Of a DNA stretch of 64,000 bases, positions 37,922-47,561 are shown piece after piece. Origin of the DNA: Rikenellaceae bacterium. Lineage in GTDB: Bacteria; Bacteroidota; Bacteroidia; Bacteroidales; Rikenellaceae. The notes beneath the pieces were generated by a model, which saw only the letters and a list, made by a program, of their open reading frames with translations, did not search any database and was not told where the DNA came from. Both the position numbers and the translations under genes were made by a program. The stretch lies in assembly GCA_015060065.1 (NCBI GenBank), contig SUZF01000004.1:44573-108572 (forward strand), written 5' to 3'. How positions within the stretch are numbered: position 1 is the first letter of the stretch; each line of letters starts with the position of its first letter.

Positions 37922-37980
37922 AAAAACGCAGATTTAGGTCAATTCTTTATTCCCTAATCTCATCTTCGCGTTTTTGTTTC
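37922..37980 (+). promoter_or_regulatory. Terminator-like hairpin in the island leader (possible attenuator)
   Basis: Three nested helices: AAAAACGC (37922-37929) with GCGTTTTT (37968-37975), AGAT (37930-37933) with ATCT (37962-37965), and TTAGG (37934-37938) with CCTAA (37953-37957). The 3' arm runs into TTTTTGTTTC. It sits about 50 bases before the first start codon, so it can act as an attenuator or block ribosome entry. Control of read-through is an inference. Confidence 0.55.
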
Positions 37981-38029
37981 TAAAATGCCATTTTTGGAGA
38001 TGGAATGGCGCAACCCAATACTAAAAAAC

Positions 38030-38539
38030 ATGAAGACGATTTTGAGATTTACCATTTTTGTTGTCGCATTGGCGTTTGTATCCTGCTCTCCCATATCGAA
38101 GGATGGGTATCTAAAACGATATGACAAGTTTATCACAAAAGTTCAAGCCGAATACACCGAGTACACCGATGCCGACTGGATCGCTCTTGATGAAGAGTTC
38201 GCAACCTTGTCAAAGGTGTGGTATGCCAAATTCCAAACAAAATTGACATCAGACGAGAAGTCTATCGTAACCGACTATGAATACAAATACACCTATTACA
38301 GAACATTAAGTAAGGGTAAAGGCGTTTGGGATGCTTTGAAAGAGTCTTACCATCGCGATATGAATCGTGTGAAGGAGGGAATTGTCGAAGAACTAAAAGA
38401 AGAGGCGGGCAATTTCTCGGATGCAGTAAGGTCTTTTGTTGATGATGCTGCAAACGAGATTAAAGGTGCCATTCAACAAACTGAAAGCGAGATGAACGGA
38501 ATCGATAACAAATCCGAGCAGAAATACAATTTCGAATAA
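38030..38539 (+). CDS. Island lipoprotein of unknown function
   Basis: A 169-residue lipoprotein. The ATG at 38030 gives a clean signal (MKTILRFTIFVVALAFVSC); the frame is open 15 codons further up. The mature part is charged and mostly helical, with YDKFITKVQAEYTEYTDADW and an amphipathic stretch near the end (EEAGNFSDAVRSFVDDAANE). I do not recognise a family. It is the first gene of the island, 12 bases before the PqiA-like gene. Confidence 0.7.
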   Translation: MKTILRFTIFVVALAFVSCSPISKDGYLKRYDKFITKVQAEYTEYTDADWIALDEEFATLSKVWYAKFQTKLTSDEKSIVTDYEYKYTYYRTLSKGKGVWDALKESYHRDMNRVKEGIVEELKEEAGNFSDAVRSFVDDAANEIKGAIQQTESEMNGIDNKSEQKYNFE

Positions 38540-38551
38540 CAATTCCCATCT

Positions 38552-39064
38552 ATGAAATACAGATATATCTGCGCAGGATTGATGCTATTGACATCAATTA
38601 TATTCTTTATTCTCGGCATGTATTTCCCCATACTGACAACAAAATATTCGATATGGGGCATGAGTTTCAGTGAGAAGGCTGTAAATATATTCGATTCGGT
38701 GATTCTATTCTTCGAGACGAAAGATTATGCGTTGGCAATAGTTATTTTACTCTTCACATTCATATTCCCGATTGTCAAGTATATTGAGTTGTGGATTAGG
38801 CTGATTTGCGACAAGCCGATAAATAGTCTACGCACAAATATTTGGTTGCAAAATATTGACAAATGGAATATGCTGGATGTATTTGTCGTCGCTCTATTAT
38901 TGCTGAATTTCAAGTTACAAGATGGCGTTCTAACGATGGATATGAGCCTTGGCAGTCTTTTTATTGCGCTGGCAGTAATAACCCGAATGGCAACTATAAT
39001 TTTACTGACAAATAACACAGATAATCATGAAGAAAACACTATTGACACTACTGACAATAAGTAG
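38552..39064 (+). CDS. PqiA-like integral membrane protein
   Basis: A 170-residue inner-membrane protein with four hydrophobic segments (about 5-27, 65-85, 108-125 and 132-152). The arrangement FPILTTKYS, FIFPIVKYIELWIRLI and WNMLDVFVVALLL matches one PqiA module; in PqiA/LetA systems such proteins energise lipid transport between membranes together with MCE proteins. No MCE (PqiB/LetB) gene is present here. It overlaps the vWA gene by 38 bases, indicating tight coupling. Confidence 0.75.
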   Translation: MKYRYICAGLMLLTSIIFFILGMYFPILTTKYSIWGMSFSEKAVNIFDSVILFFETKDYALAIVILLFTFIFPIVKYIELWIRLICDKPINSLRTNIWLQNIDKWNMLDVFVVALLLLNFKLQDGVLTMDMSLGSLFIALAVITRMATIILLTNNTDNHEENTIDTTDNK

Positions 39065-40079
39065 TATATTATGTATCGAGTGTCTATACGCCCAGACATC
39101 ACAGCAGCAACGCGTTGACCGTCGCATATATATATGGGACGTGACAAGATCCATGCAGGGTTACAAGAGTAAAACACAGCCATACGTCAAATCGATAGAT
39201 GTATGGGATGATGTTATCAAGTTCCTCAAAGATGATATCAATGCTATTACCGATAGTAGCACCGAACTTATTATGCTTCCTTTCCAAGAACGAATTTTAG
39301 ATAAGTGGCAGGTAAAAGCAACAACAGAGGGTAAAAACGAACTTTTCCAAAAGATTGACGGTGCGAAGGCTCAATTTCAGGCTTTGACACAAACAAACAT
39401 TGCGGGACCATTTGAAGAGGCGAAGAAGCAATACGTCTCACAAAACATGAACAACCTCATCATTTTGCTTACCGATGGTTCGCAGAGCGAACCGTTTGGA
39501 GGACAAAAGCAATGGTTATCGCTGCTTGGCTCGTGGCAAGAATATGCAAAGCGCAACAACGCATACCTTATATATTTTATGGTAACAGAGGCAGCAAAGA
39601 ACGAACAGATTATTCAGACTATTGCGAATAAGCCAAATAGCGATGTAGTAACGCCGAGCAACAGCAAAAACATCCCCACGTTTATTGATATCTATCCTCA
39701 AAATGAGGCTAACTTCAACATCAAGGATGATCAGCAACGTGGGCTACGTCTTGCATTAAATAGTTCGAAGAAAGGTGTCGAACTGGCTTCGGGATTAAAA
39801 ATGGCTGTTAAATCCGAGACTAATGCACCGATACATATCAACGAAATCGTAGAACTTAACAACAATGCGATACACATCCACCCGAAATACAATTTCGAGG
39901 AGTTAAAATCATTCATTGGAGGCAATGAGATTCTGGAAATTCCTCTGACATTGGAGTTGGTTAATCAGGATGAAATAAAGCAGGATGAGCATCAGATTGT
40001 ATTTCTTAAATCGAACAACGTGAATTTACGTCTTATAAACAAACTTGAAAAAGTCCTTAAAATAAGTATAAAGCGATGA
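39027..40079 (+). CDS. Secreted von Willebrand factor A-domain protein
   Basis: A 350-residue protein with a signal peptide (residues 1-22, LYAQ). The vWA fold begins at RRIYIWDVTRSMQGY; the metal-site motif is Asp38-x-Thr40-x-Ser42 instead of the usual DxSxS. NNLIILLTDGSQSEPFGG near residues 138-155 is the second metal-site strand and loop. The last 140 residues form a separate beta-rich domain. vWA proteins act as metal-dependent adaptors in multi-protein complexes. The start lies inside the end of the PqiA-like gene and the stop overlaps the next start (ATGA), so three membrane proteins are translationally coupled. Confidence 0.82.
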   Translation: MKKTLLTLLTISSILCIECLYAQTSQQQRVDRRIYIWDVTRSMQGYKSKTQPYVKSIDVWDDVIKFLKDDINAITDSSTELIMLPFQERILDKWQVKATTEGKNELFQKIDGAKAQFQALTQTNIAGPFEEAKKQYVSQNMNNLIILLTDGSQSEPFGGQKQWLSLLGSWQEYAKRNNAYLIYFMVTEAAKNEQIIQTIANKPNSDVVTPSNSKNIPTFIDIYPQNEANFNIKDDQQRGLRLALNSSKKGVELASGLKMAVKSETNAPIHINEIVELNNNAIHIHPKYNFEELKSFIGGNEILEIPLTLELVNQDEIKQDEHQIVFLKSNNVNLRLINKLEKVLKISIKR

Positions 40080-40960
40080 AAAAGTTCTACTATATAATAA
40101 CACTTTGCGTAGGGGTTTTAGCAACATATTCCTGCGCATCAGACAATTCAAAGGTTGCGGATTGGGGGCAAACCGAGTATTATAGCAATTTTTTGTGGAA
40201 AGACTATACTCCGGTTCGAATGGAGCAAACTCTATTGCTGGAACTTAACGACGATGCCAAATCCTTGTGGAAAGGAGAGATTGAATTTGAACTTGTTGTT
40301 AAGAATAGCGATGGAACATTTACGCCGACAAAGCAGGTCCATTTATATAAAAATGGTACTCGCTGTGCCAATAATCATCTGGTTGTAACATCTTCGGACA
40401 AAGAGATTGTTGTTGGTATCGAGTTTTTGGAAGATGCCCCGGAGGGTTGCTATACGATGAGACTTAATCCAATCAATAAGGGAGGATTAGACCGCATCGA
40501 GCAGATAGAACTTCAAAATGGCTTCAATGTACAAAAAACAGTCGTAACAAATCCGCTGGCCGTACAAGCGATATGTTTAGGAATACTCCTTATCGCTCTA
40601 TTTCTTGCATGGATGCTGCTATCTCGCGTTGTCTTATATCCGAATGTTAAATTCTCTAAAATCTCCTTTAACTACAACGATGGTGCAGGGGACTACATGA
40701 AACGCGTAGGAGGATGCTACAAAATCATCTGTACAAATCAACCCAAACGAGTATCCATTTTTCATAAGATTTTTATCGGCAACATCTATGTCGAGGTAAA
40801 TCCATTCTGGGAGCAGGAGATGACAATTATGTCAGGCTCACGCAACAATATTCGACTAATCACTCGCGGAGAGTACATTCTTCCCGACGAATCTGTTCGC
40901 AAAGAGGTTTTTGAAATCAAGAATAGTAACGGACAAAAAGTAGATATAGAAACAACTTAA
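40076..40960 (+). CDS. Island lipoprotein with central transmembrane helix
   Basis: A 294-residue protein with a lipoprotein signal (TYSC near residue 20), a beta-rich domain (about 25-155), a strong membrane helix (NPLAVQAICLGILLIALFLA, about 162-185) and a second beta-rich domain (about 190-294, e.g. RVGGCYKIICTNQ). If both signals are used it would link the outer face of the inner membrane to the cytoplasm. I do not recognise a family. The four-base overlap with the vWA gene suggests a stable partnership. Confidence 0.7.
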   Translation: MKKFYYIITLCVGVLATYSCASDNSKVADWGQTEYYSNFLWKDYTPVRMEQTLLLELNDDAKSLWKGEIEFELVVKNSDGTFTPTKQVHLYKNGTRCANNHLVVTSSDKEIVVGIEFLEDAPEGCYTMRLNPINKGGLDRIEQIELQNGFNVQKTVVTNPLAVQAICLGILLIALFLAWMLLSRVVLYPNVKFSKISFNYNDGAGDYMKRVGGCYKIICTNQPKRVSIFHKIFIGNIYVEVNPFWEQEMTIMSGSRNNIRLITRGEYILPDESVRKEVFEIKNSNGQKVDIETT

Positions 40961-40988
40961 TAAATCAAATAATTAAAAAGTAAACATT

Positions 40989-43931
40989 ATGGCAACTATT
41001 AGACCTACTATCTATGTCGGACTGGGTGGCACCGGCATCAAGGCAATTTCGAGAACAAAAAAGATGTTCGAAGATGCATTCGGCAAGGGCAATATTCCTC
41101 AACAGATTGCTTTTGCAGCAATCGATTTCGATTTGGCAGTTGATCCGAATCTTCCGACCGAGATGCGCGAAGACTTTTTGACTATCAATAATGCAGGCAG
41201 CCCTCGTCAATTATATGAGGTGCGCCACAAGCAGGGCGAGTATCAGTGGATGTTTCCAGTGAATGTAAATTATATCGGAGACTTGATTAGTGATGGTGCT
41301 TCGCAGGTACGTACCTATGGCCGTTTCTTGACTGAAATGATCATAAACAACATTGAGCGACGTATTGCAGATTGCTATACACAGGTAACCAATATTCAGG
41401 CCTCATCTGATGTCAATGTTGATAAAACAGGTATTGTAGATATCCATATCGCAATGTCACTTGCCGGAGGAACCGGTTGTGGTTCTTTTATCAATGTTGC
41501 AAGCATGTTGCGTGATAAATACCAAAACAAAGTCAAGATTACGGGTTATGGCGTATTGCATAGCGTTTTTAGAACGATGGACCCCTCAACGAATAAGACG
41601 CCTCGTGTAGTATCGAATGCTTATTCTGCAATTCTTGACCTCGACTATTTGATGGAGGCAACAGCCGAAAAACCTATTACACTAACCCTCAACGGAAAGA
41701 AAACCGAACTCAGACAACCGCTTTACGATGAGTTCTTCGTAGTAGATAATGAAACAGAAAATGGCAAGCGTGTAGATAACGTAGTTAAGTTATGCGAAGT
41801 TATCGGTACTTGCATGTATGTATCAGGCAGTGAGATTGGCAGCAAGATTCAAAGCGGTCAATCTAACACCCGCTGGCAGAACGGAAACTTCAACATATCT
41901 CCTAAACTTGGTTGGGCGCAAGGTCTGGGCGCATGCCAAGTGGTTTACAAGGGAGACTTGCTTGCAGATATTTACGGAATGAAGGCGGCAGTTGAACTGA
42001 TTCGCAAGATGCAAAGTACTACATCCGACATCCATCAGAAGGCTCAAACATGGAGCGAAATGATGCGTATTCGTGAAGATGGCGCAGAGTACAACTTGCT
42101 GACAGATGCCATCTATGCCCCCGAAAAGATTGCAGGTGTGAAAGTTGTTTCATTAGACATCAAAGACTCTATTGCCAATACAAAGAGTGCAGTAGCGAAA
42201 TATTTGGAGAATTTCACAGACTTCCCCAACGAGAAAGCTATTGACGCAATCTTGAAACCCATTACCAAGCAGTTGAAAGATACTGTATTGGAGATGCTGG
42301 CATTGGAATCCGGTGTCGGGGATGCAAAAATATTCCTTACCTCCCTCAACTCTCTCTGTGAGAAGTATAAGGGAGAGATGGAGACCGAGCGTATGGAGAA
42401 AGAGAAGGAGAGCAGTCTGCTTGCCGAGAAACTTGAAACCAGAACTTTCCGCGAATATCAAGATTACTTGGATAAAGTCTTCAAAACCGCAAAGGGCAAG
42501 CAGGAGCGCATCGAGGTTATCGAGAGAGAGGCAAAGAATATCAAGAAGTTGAAGTTGGAGGCAAAAAGGCGTGCTGTCGCATACGACATCTACACCCAGA
42601 TTCTTATGACCGTTGAGACTCTGCTATCTCGCGTCGATGCTATCGATGACACCTTAACATCGCTCAAAAATAGTTATACGGCAGAGTTGAACAAAAAGCA
42701 GAACTCATCGGAGTCTTCGCTTGTTTTCGAGTACGATTTGTCCACCAACGAGCGATTGAATATGTCGCTAAATCCCGATGATGTCGTAGTTTCTGCTTTC
42801 ACCGGCAAACTTAAAAGTTCTATATATGAAGTTGATTTAGCTTATGAACTTGACAAATCTATTCGTTCATATGTTGGAGAGTTGGATCAAGCGAAGAGAT
42901 ACAAGGAGACTTTGATTGTAGATATTATTCGTGATCTATCAGAGGAAGATTACAAAAATCTCAAACATGAGATCACTGAAAAGTCAAGCCGACTACTCAA
43001 ACTCAATGATAGAGGACAGGTAAGCAAAACACGAGGAAATCAGCTCCCGACATCCATGCTTGTACAGAACTATCTGATCTCGATATACAATGGTACTGAC
43101 GCAAAAGGCGCAGCAACCAAATCTCGTTTAGAAGCAGATAGAGAGTTTATGCGCGATATCAACAAGGAGTTTGTATCGTCTGATTTTGACTCTATGAAGC
43201 AGAAAATCATCTTCTATCGTGCAGATATGGCAATCATACCTTATTGTATAGATTCATTTGATGATTTAACTATTGACAATGAATATGGCGTATTGATTAG
43301 GGATGCTATGCAATCCGGTTCAACAGGCTTTAACCCTCACTTCGACAAAGAGATTTTCGAGGATATGCGCAAGCGCGACTTTAAGTTGAAGCCCGAAATG
43401 CAGAATGAGGCTATGTTCTACTGGGTATGCGGAAACTTGTTCGGTTGGAAAGAGATTACCGAGGATATGCACATCATGGAGAAAGATCGCGACGGCGCAC
43501 CATTACGTTGTACCGGCAAGGAAGAGGTTACTCATCCGAAATATATCCGCATCAAGGCCGGCAAGTATATGTATTGGGACGAGGAGGGCGACCCCGGACG
43601 CGACCAGAAATGGAAGCCTATGGAGAATACCAACTCACGTGATCAGGCATACACCTACTTCAAGACAATCATCTTCCCCGAAATCAAACAGGTTTTAGCA
43701 AAGAAGATTAGTGACGACATCAAGAGCAGAGGTGAGGGCTTCTATGTAATGATGGCTCAAAACCTTGTAGATGATGGCATCCATGACTATATTAACAAGG
43801 TTGTTTGTTCAAACAGAAACTCCAATACGATTTCGTCGGACGGCAATACGAGTGACTGGAATCAGTATCTGGAAGAGTGGAAATTTATTGAAAAGGACCT
43901 CATCAATAGTTTGACGAATCTTAAAGCGTAA
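40989..43931 (+). CDS. Tubulin/FtsZ-superfamily GTPase, large divergent type
   Basis: A 980-residue protein with no signal or membrane segment. The N-terminus TIYVGLGGTGIKAISRTKK (residues 7-25) is the first nucleotide-binding loop of the tubulin_2/FtsZ-like families. The tubulin signature GGGTGSG appears as AGGTGCG at residues 159-165. After the GTPase region, residues about 455-580 are a charged coiled coil, and the last 400 residues are unrecognised. Large tubulin-like proteins of this kind (FtsZl families) have been proposed, from gene context, to remodel membranes. Here the flanking genes encode a vWA protein and a membrane protease, so polymerisation next to the membrane is a reasonable inference. 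It is 8 bases from the protease gene. Confidence 0.85.
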   Translation: MATIRPTIYVGLGGTGIKAISRTKKMFEDAFGKGNIPQQIAFAAIDFDLAVDPNLPTEMREDFLTINNAGSPRQLYEVRHKQGEYQWMFPVNVNYIGDLISDGASQVRTYGRFLTEMIINNIERRIADCYTQVTNIQASSDVNVDKTGIVDIHIAMSLAGGTGCGSFINVASMLRDKYQNKVKITGYGVLHSVFRTMDPSTNKTPRVVSNAYSAILDLDYLMEATAEKPITLTLNGKKTELRQPLYDEFFVVDNETENGKRVDNVVKLCEVIGTCMYVSGSEIGSKIQSGQSNTRWQNGNFNISPKLGWAQGLGACQVVYKGDLLADIYGMKAAVELIRKMQSTTSDIHQKAQTWSEMMRIREDGAEYNLLTDAIYAPEKIAGVKVVSLDIKDSIANTKSAVAKYLENFTDFPNEKAIDAILKPITKQLKDTVLEMLALESGVGDAKIFLTSLNSLCEKYKGEMETERMEKEKESSLLAEKLETRTFREYQDYLDKVFKTAKGKQERIEVIEREAKNIKKLKLEAKRRAVAYDIYTQILMTVETLLSRVDAIDDTLTSLKNSYTAELNKKQNSSESSLVFEYDLSTNERLNMSLNPDDVVVSAFTGKLKSSIYEVDLAYELDKSIRSYVGELDQAKRYKETLIVDIIRDLSEEDYKNLKHEITEKSSRLLKLNDRGQVSKTRGNQLPTSMLVQNYLISIYNGTDAKGAATKSRLEADREFMRDINKEFVSSDFDSMKQKIIFYRADMAIIPYCIDSFDDLTIDNEYGVLIRDAMQSGSTGFNPHFDKEIFEDMRKRDFKLKPEMQNEAMFYWVCGNLFGWKEITEDMHIMEKDRDGAPLRCTGKEEVTHPKYIRIKAGKYMYWDEEGDPGRDQKWKPMENTNSRDQAYTYFKTIIFPEIKQVLAKKISDDIKSRGEGFYVMMAQNLVDDGIHDYINKVVCSNRNSNTISSDGNTSDWNQYLEEWKFIEKDLINSLTNLKA

Positions 43932-43939
43932 AGAATCCC

Positions 43940-46900
43940 ATGAATAGTTTTGCTCATATCTTTATCGGCAAAGAGTTTGAGCAAATGGTATCAGATATAG
44001 GCAGAGTTACATATAAATATGGTGACTCTGCCATATCTTATCTGCATTACTATTTGTTCGATATCGAATCGGCAGAGCCGACTCTAAAAAAACTAAACAT
44101 ATCTTCATCCACGACGAATCCTGACCTTGCAGCCTTGGATGAGTATCTGCACATCGAATGGTCGTCAGAGGATGTTACCAATAAATCCCTGACAGAAGTT
44201 TATAGGCAAAACGTTTTCAATGCCATATTAGGTGGTGTAAACCGTGGTAGCCAAAATTGTTTGTACGTATGCATACACCTCCCATTCTACAAAAAATCTA
44301 CATTCGACAAATTATCGACTCTATATCAGGCAATGAGAGCTGCGCAGACTCCCGATAAAATATCATTTATCGGATACTGCAAAGATCTGGCACCCATAAT
44401 AGAGCCCTCTATTCTCGACACAGATATCCTTGCTTCGAAAAGTATATTAAAGGAGTACAAACAATTCAAAGAGAAGAGCAATATTCCATTGGAGCATCGT
44501 CTGATTCTTTTTCAGAATGCGTTCCAGAACGGAATGCCCTTGGATTTGGATTACCGCGCATTAGTGGATGTCGTCAGCCAACTCTCCACTATATATGTCG
44601 ATTATTACGATCAATTATATCCTCCCACAATGGAGGCATCGGATTTAACTTCGTTTGGACTCGCATCAATTTCATTGGACAAGTATAAATTTGTTGAATA
44701 CCTCATCCAGAGAACTATCCTCAACGAAATGGAGAAAGCATCCATCATGAGTGATGATGTTAGCGTAAATGATGTATTCGACAAAGTCAGAGTTCTTCTG
44801 AAAGGAAAGAATCACATCGTATCAGACTATTTAGGGACGATGGATGCTCGCGCGCGCGAAGAGTGGAGTATTGTTAATGCCGAGAAATTTATCGATGCCG
44901 AGATAGACTCCATTCGTAATCAATGCAAAGAGATTTTCAAAATCAATCGTTCAATGCCTATGCGCACGGCATTGTTATCTGCATTATTACAGACCAAATG
45001 CGATCTGTTCAACCAAATGGTCTTTGACCCCAACAGCCCAGACATTAACGACTTATATATTGAGGCTATTGATTATTTTATCAACAATGACAAGTCTCAC
45101 ATGTTTTGGCAGGATGAAGAGACTCCTCTGGACAACCCTATAAAGAAGATAAAATCTTTAAGTTTACAAATACTCAATTCCGAGTCACAGATTAAGGATC
45201 TCAAAAAGAAGTTGTCTTTGTATGAGGAAGAGTTGAACAAATCTCAAATTGTTGATACTGTAACACCATTGAACGGAGATGGTTTCTTCCGAATTAGTGA
45301 TGATTGCCAATACAAGCTCTTGCCCAATCAAAACGAAGAGCCTCTCAATGAGTTGTATCAACCTCATGATATTAAAACAACAAGCCTCGATCTGCGTGCC
45401 AATTTTGGGCCCATCAAAAATCAAGGTCCGCAAGGGTCGTGCTTATCATTTGCCCTCACTTCGATCTTCGAGTATGCAATGAGGAGTGTTAATCATCGTG
45501 AGGAATATGATTTAAGCGAGCGTTTCTTGTATTACAATGCACGCAGGATTGATCCCACCGTCACCGATTTGACACAGGATACGGGACTTACGTTCAGAAA
45601 TGCTATCGATGCGTTGGCTAAATATGGCATCACAACAGAGGCCTTGTGCAAATACAATCCTGAAATATACGACGAAGCACCCTCGGACGCTGCTTACGAA
45701 GATGCAAAAAAACGATTGTTGCGGAAGGCTTTGGGCGTTCCTCTTGCTGTCGATGCCATCAAGTCTGCACTCGAAGACGGATATCCTGTTGCCGCAAGTT
45801 TCACGATATGCCAAAGTTTTGCAAATATCAACCATGGATTTATTCCGATGCCGGAAGAGTCCGAGATAGGCACAGACCAAGACAACGATTCACACCACGC
45901 AATGGTAATTGTTGGTTTCGAGGATAAGTTACAGTGCTTCCTGGTTCGCAATTCGTGGGGTACTGCATGGGGCGAACAAGGATATTGCTATATCCCATAT
46001 TCCTATATCGAAAACCCCAAACTGCTCACATTTGCTTGTATATTATCAGAGATTGAATCTGTTGCCACATCGGCAATACAGCACCGTGAAATTCCGGCAT
46101 TAAAACTTGATGACGGAGACATCTCCATTCGATATCAAACCTCATTGGCATCGCTACACAAGGAACAAGAGGTCTTGGCTGACACAAAAGCGCAACGTGC
46201 TGCACTTGCCAAGCAGTTTGAAGTGCTTAAACAGACTCTTTCCAACCATAACACCTGTGAGGAATTTATTCTTCGGACATGTGAAAAGACAAAGGAGGAG
46301 CAGGAGATGCTAAAAGAGAGTGCTAAAAGAGAGCAGTTACTTCAAGACCAAGAGTACGAAGAGTATCTCAAAATCAAGAGAAAGTTGTACATCAAAGCCG
46401 TATCATGGCCTATTGCGATATTACTATTTGTTTGGCTATGGAACAAACTCATGTCTGCTCTTCTATTAAAAGAGTGGTTTGTCGCATTGATCAATGCTAT
46501 TACAAAGATATTAGAGTGTGTCCGAGACTTCTTTGTCGGCATATACAATTATGTTTTAGCATCTGAACCTGTTGTCACCAAACCTCTGTATATAGCACTA
46601 TCCATAGATTGGATACACTATATCATTATTGCTGTATTGATTCTGATCTATCTATACAAAGGCCATAAACTATGGAGATCTTGGAGAGACAACCGAGACG
46701 AGCATGAGCAACAGATAAGTCGCCTGAAAAAAGAGATTGCTGCGAAGCAAAAAGAGATGGATGATTTCCGTTTCAGGACACAAGTTGCTTGTAAGTGGAT
46801 TGGTGCTGTGGAGCAATTACAAACCGGGTTCCAATACCTATACTTAAATATGACATCTCGTATAAATAATCTGCGTTCTTGGTATGCAGAGTTGAATGAA

Positions 46901-47455
46901 ATTACGTCACATATAGAGTTGGACTCCGCAGTTCCCAATACATCTGTATTGTCTAAACCCATTCTTGATAGATTCTATACCGATTATTTGCAGAAGAAAG
47001 AGGAGTTCATTATTGACTTTGCAGACCAAATCGACACTCATCAAATTTCAGAGGAGTATCTAAACTCTTACAAATCAGAGTTGCACGACAAGGTTATGTT
47101 ACAGTTAATAAACGATCCGAATCTAAAAGAATTTGATATCTCTTGCCATATCGCAACAGATAAATTCGCAAACATTGCAAAGCGAATAACTCCAATTTCT
47201 AACGATGAAGAGTCGATATCTACGGAGAATGTCAAACGTCAATCGGATATCTTTATGCATATACGATCATTGCAACGAGGTGTAATAATGCCATCAACAT
47301 ACGTTTTTGCTCCTAATTGCCAAAAATACGGACAACAATTGCGCATTAAGATAGGCCGTGGTATGGATTCGTATTTAACGACATCGGATATGTACCGTAT
47401 AAAGATGTTACAAACGATAAACTTATATTTTGATGAATGTGTGATATTTCAATAA
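43940..47455 (+). CDS. Membrane protein with papain-like (C1A) cysteine protease domain
   Basis: A 1171-residue protein. Residues 1-415 are a helical domain of unknown family; a short coiled coil follows (about 410-440). The protease domain spans about 475-700 with a complete active site: oxyanion Gln in IKNQGPQGSCLSFA, Cys501, His653 in SHHAMVIVGF and Asn671 in VRNSWGTAWGEQGY. A coiled coil (about 715-810), two membrane helices (about 819-842 and 882-905) and a further helical cytoplasmic tail follow. There is no signal peptide, so the protease most likely faces the cytoplasm. Papain-like enzymes fused to membrane helices and sitting next to a tubulin-like GTPase are unusual. Likely role: processing an island protein or a trigger-dependent protease (inference). 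Confidence 0.85.
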   Translation: MNSFAHIFIGKEFEQMVSDIGRVTYKYGDSAISYLHYYLFDIESAEPTLKKLNISSSTTNPDLAALDEYLHIEWSSEDVTNKSLTEVYRQNVFNAILGGVNRGSQNCLYVCIHLPFYKKSTFDKLSTLYQAMRAAQTPDKISFIGYCKDLAPIIEPSILDTDILASKSILKEYKQFKEKSNIPLEHRLILFQNAFQNGMPLDLDYRALVDVVSQLSTIYVDYYDQLYPPTMEASDLTSFGLASISLDKYKFVEYLIQRTILNEMEKASIMSDDVSVNDVFDKVRVLLKGKNHIVSDYLGTMDARAREEWSIVNAEKFIDAEIDSIRNQCKEIFKINRSMPMRTALLSALLQTKCDLFNQMVFDPNSPDINDLYIEAIDYFINNDKSHMFWQDEETPLDNPIKKIKSLSLQILNSESQIKDLKKKLSLYEEELNKSQIVDTVTPLNGDGFFRISDDCQYKLLPNQNEEPLNELYQPHDIKTTSLDLRANFGPIKNQGPQGSCLSFALTSIFEYAMRSVNHREEYDLSERFLYYNARRIDPTVTDLTQDTGLTFRNAIDALAKYGITTEALCKYNPEIYDEAPSDAAYEDAKKRLLRKALGVPLAVDAIKSALEDGYPVAASFTICQSFANINHGFIPMPEESEIGTDQDNDSHHAMVIVGFEDKLQCFLVRNSWGTAWGEQGYCYIPYSYIENPKLLTFACILSEIESVATSAIQHREIPALKLDDGDISIRYQTSLASLHKEQEVLADTKAQRAALAKQFEVLKQTLSNHNTCEEFILRTCEKTKEEQEMLKESAKREQLLQDQEYEEYLKIKRKLYIKAVSWPIAILLFVWLWNKLMSALLLKEWFVALINAITKILECVRDFFVGIYNYVLASEPVVTKPLYIALSIDWIHYIIIAVLILIYLYKGHKLWRSWRDNRDEHEQQISRLKKEIAAKQKEMDDFRFRTQVACKWIGAVEQLQTGFQYLYLNMTSRINNLRSWYAELNEITSHIELDSAVPNTSVLSKPILDRFYTDYLQKKEEFIIDFADQIDTHQISEEYLNSYKSELHDKVMLQLINDPNLKEFDISCHIATDKFANIAKRITPISNDEESISTENVKRQSDIFMHIRSLQRGVIMPSTYVFAPNCQKYGQQLRIKIGRGMDSYLTTSDMYRIKMLQTINLYFDECVIFQ

Positions 47456-47511
47456 CACAACACACACTCGGCAGAATAATCAGTTTAGCAATAACATTAG
47501 ATTATTAACCC

Positions 47512-47546
47512 GTCAGTATCGGTTTTCTTAAAAAACCGATACTGAC
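47512..47546 (+). repeat. Perfect 15-bp inverted repeat between island genes
   Basis: 47512-47526 (GTCAGTATCGGTTTT) pairs perfectly with 47532-47546 around a 5-base loop. No T-run follows on either strand, so it is not a standard terminator. It lies in the largest spacer of the upstream half of the island and could be an mRNA-processing or stability element or a protein-binding site. Confidence 0.85.
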
Positions 47547-47561
47547 ACAAACTAAAACATT

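Noticed and set aside
37460..38029. Attachment-site direct repeats or an integrase remnant at the left edge of the island
   Set aside because: No repeat of useful length shared with the 54.7-54.8 kb edge and no recombinase-like frame could be found by eye.
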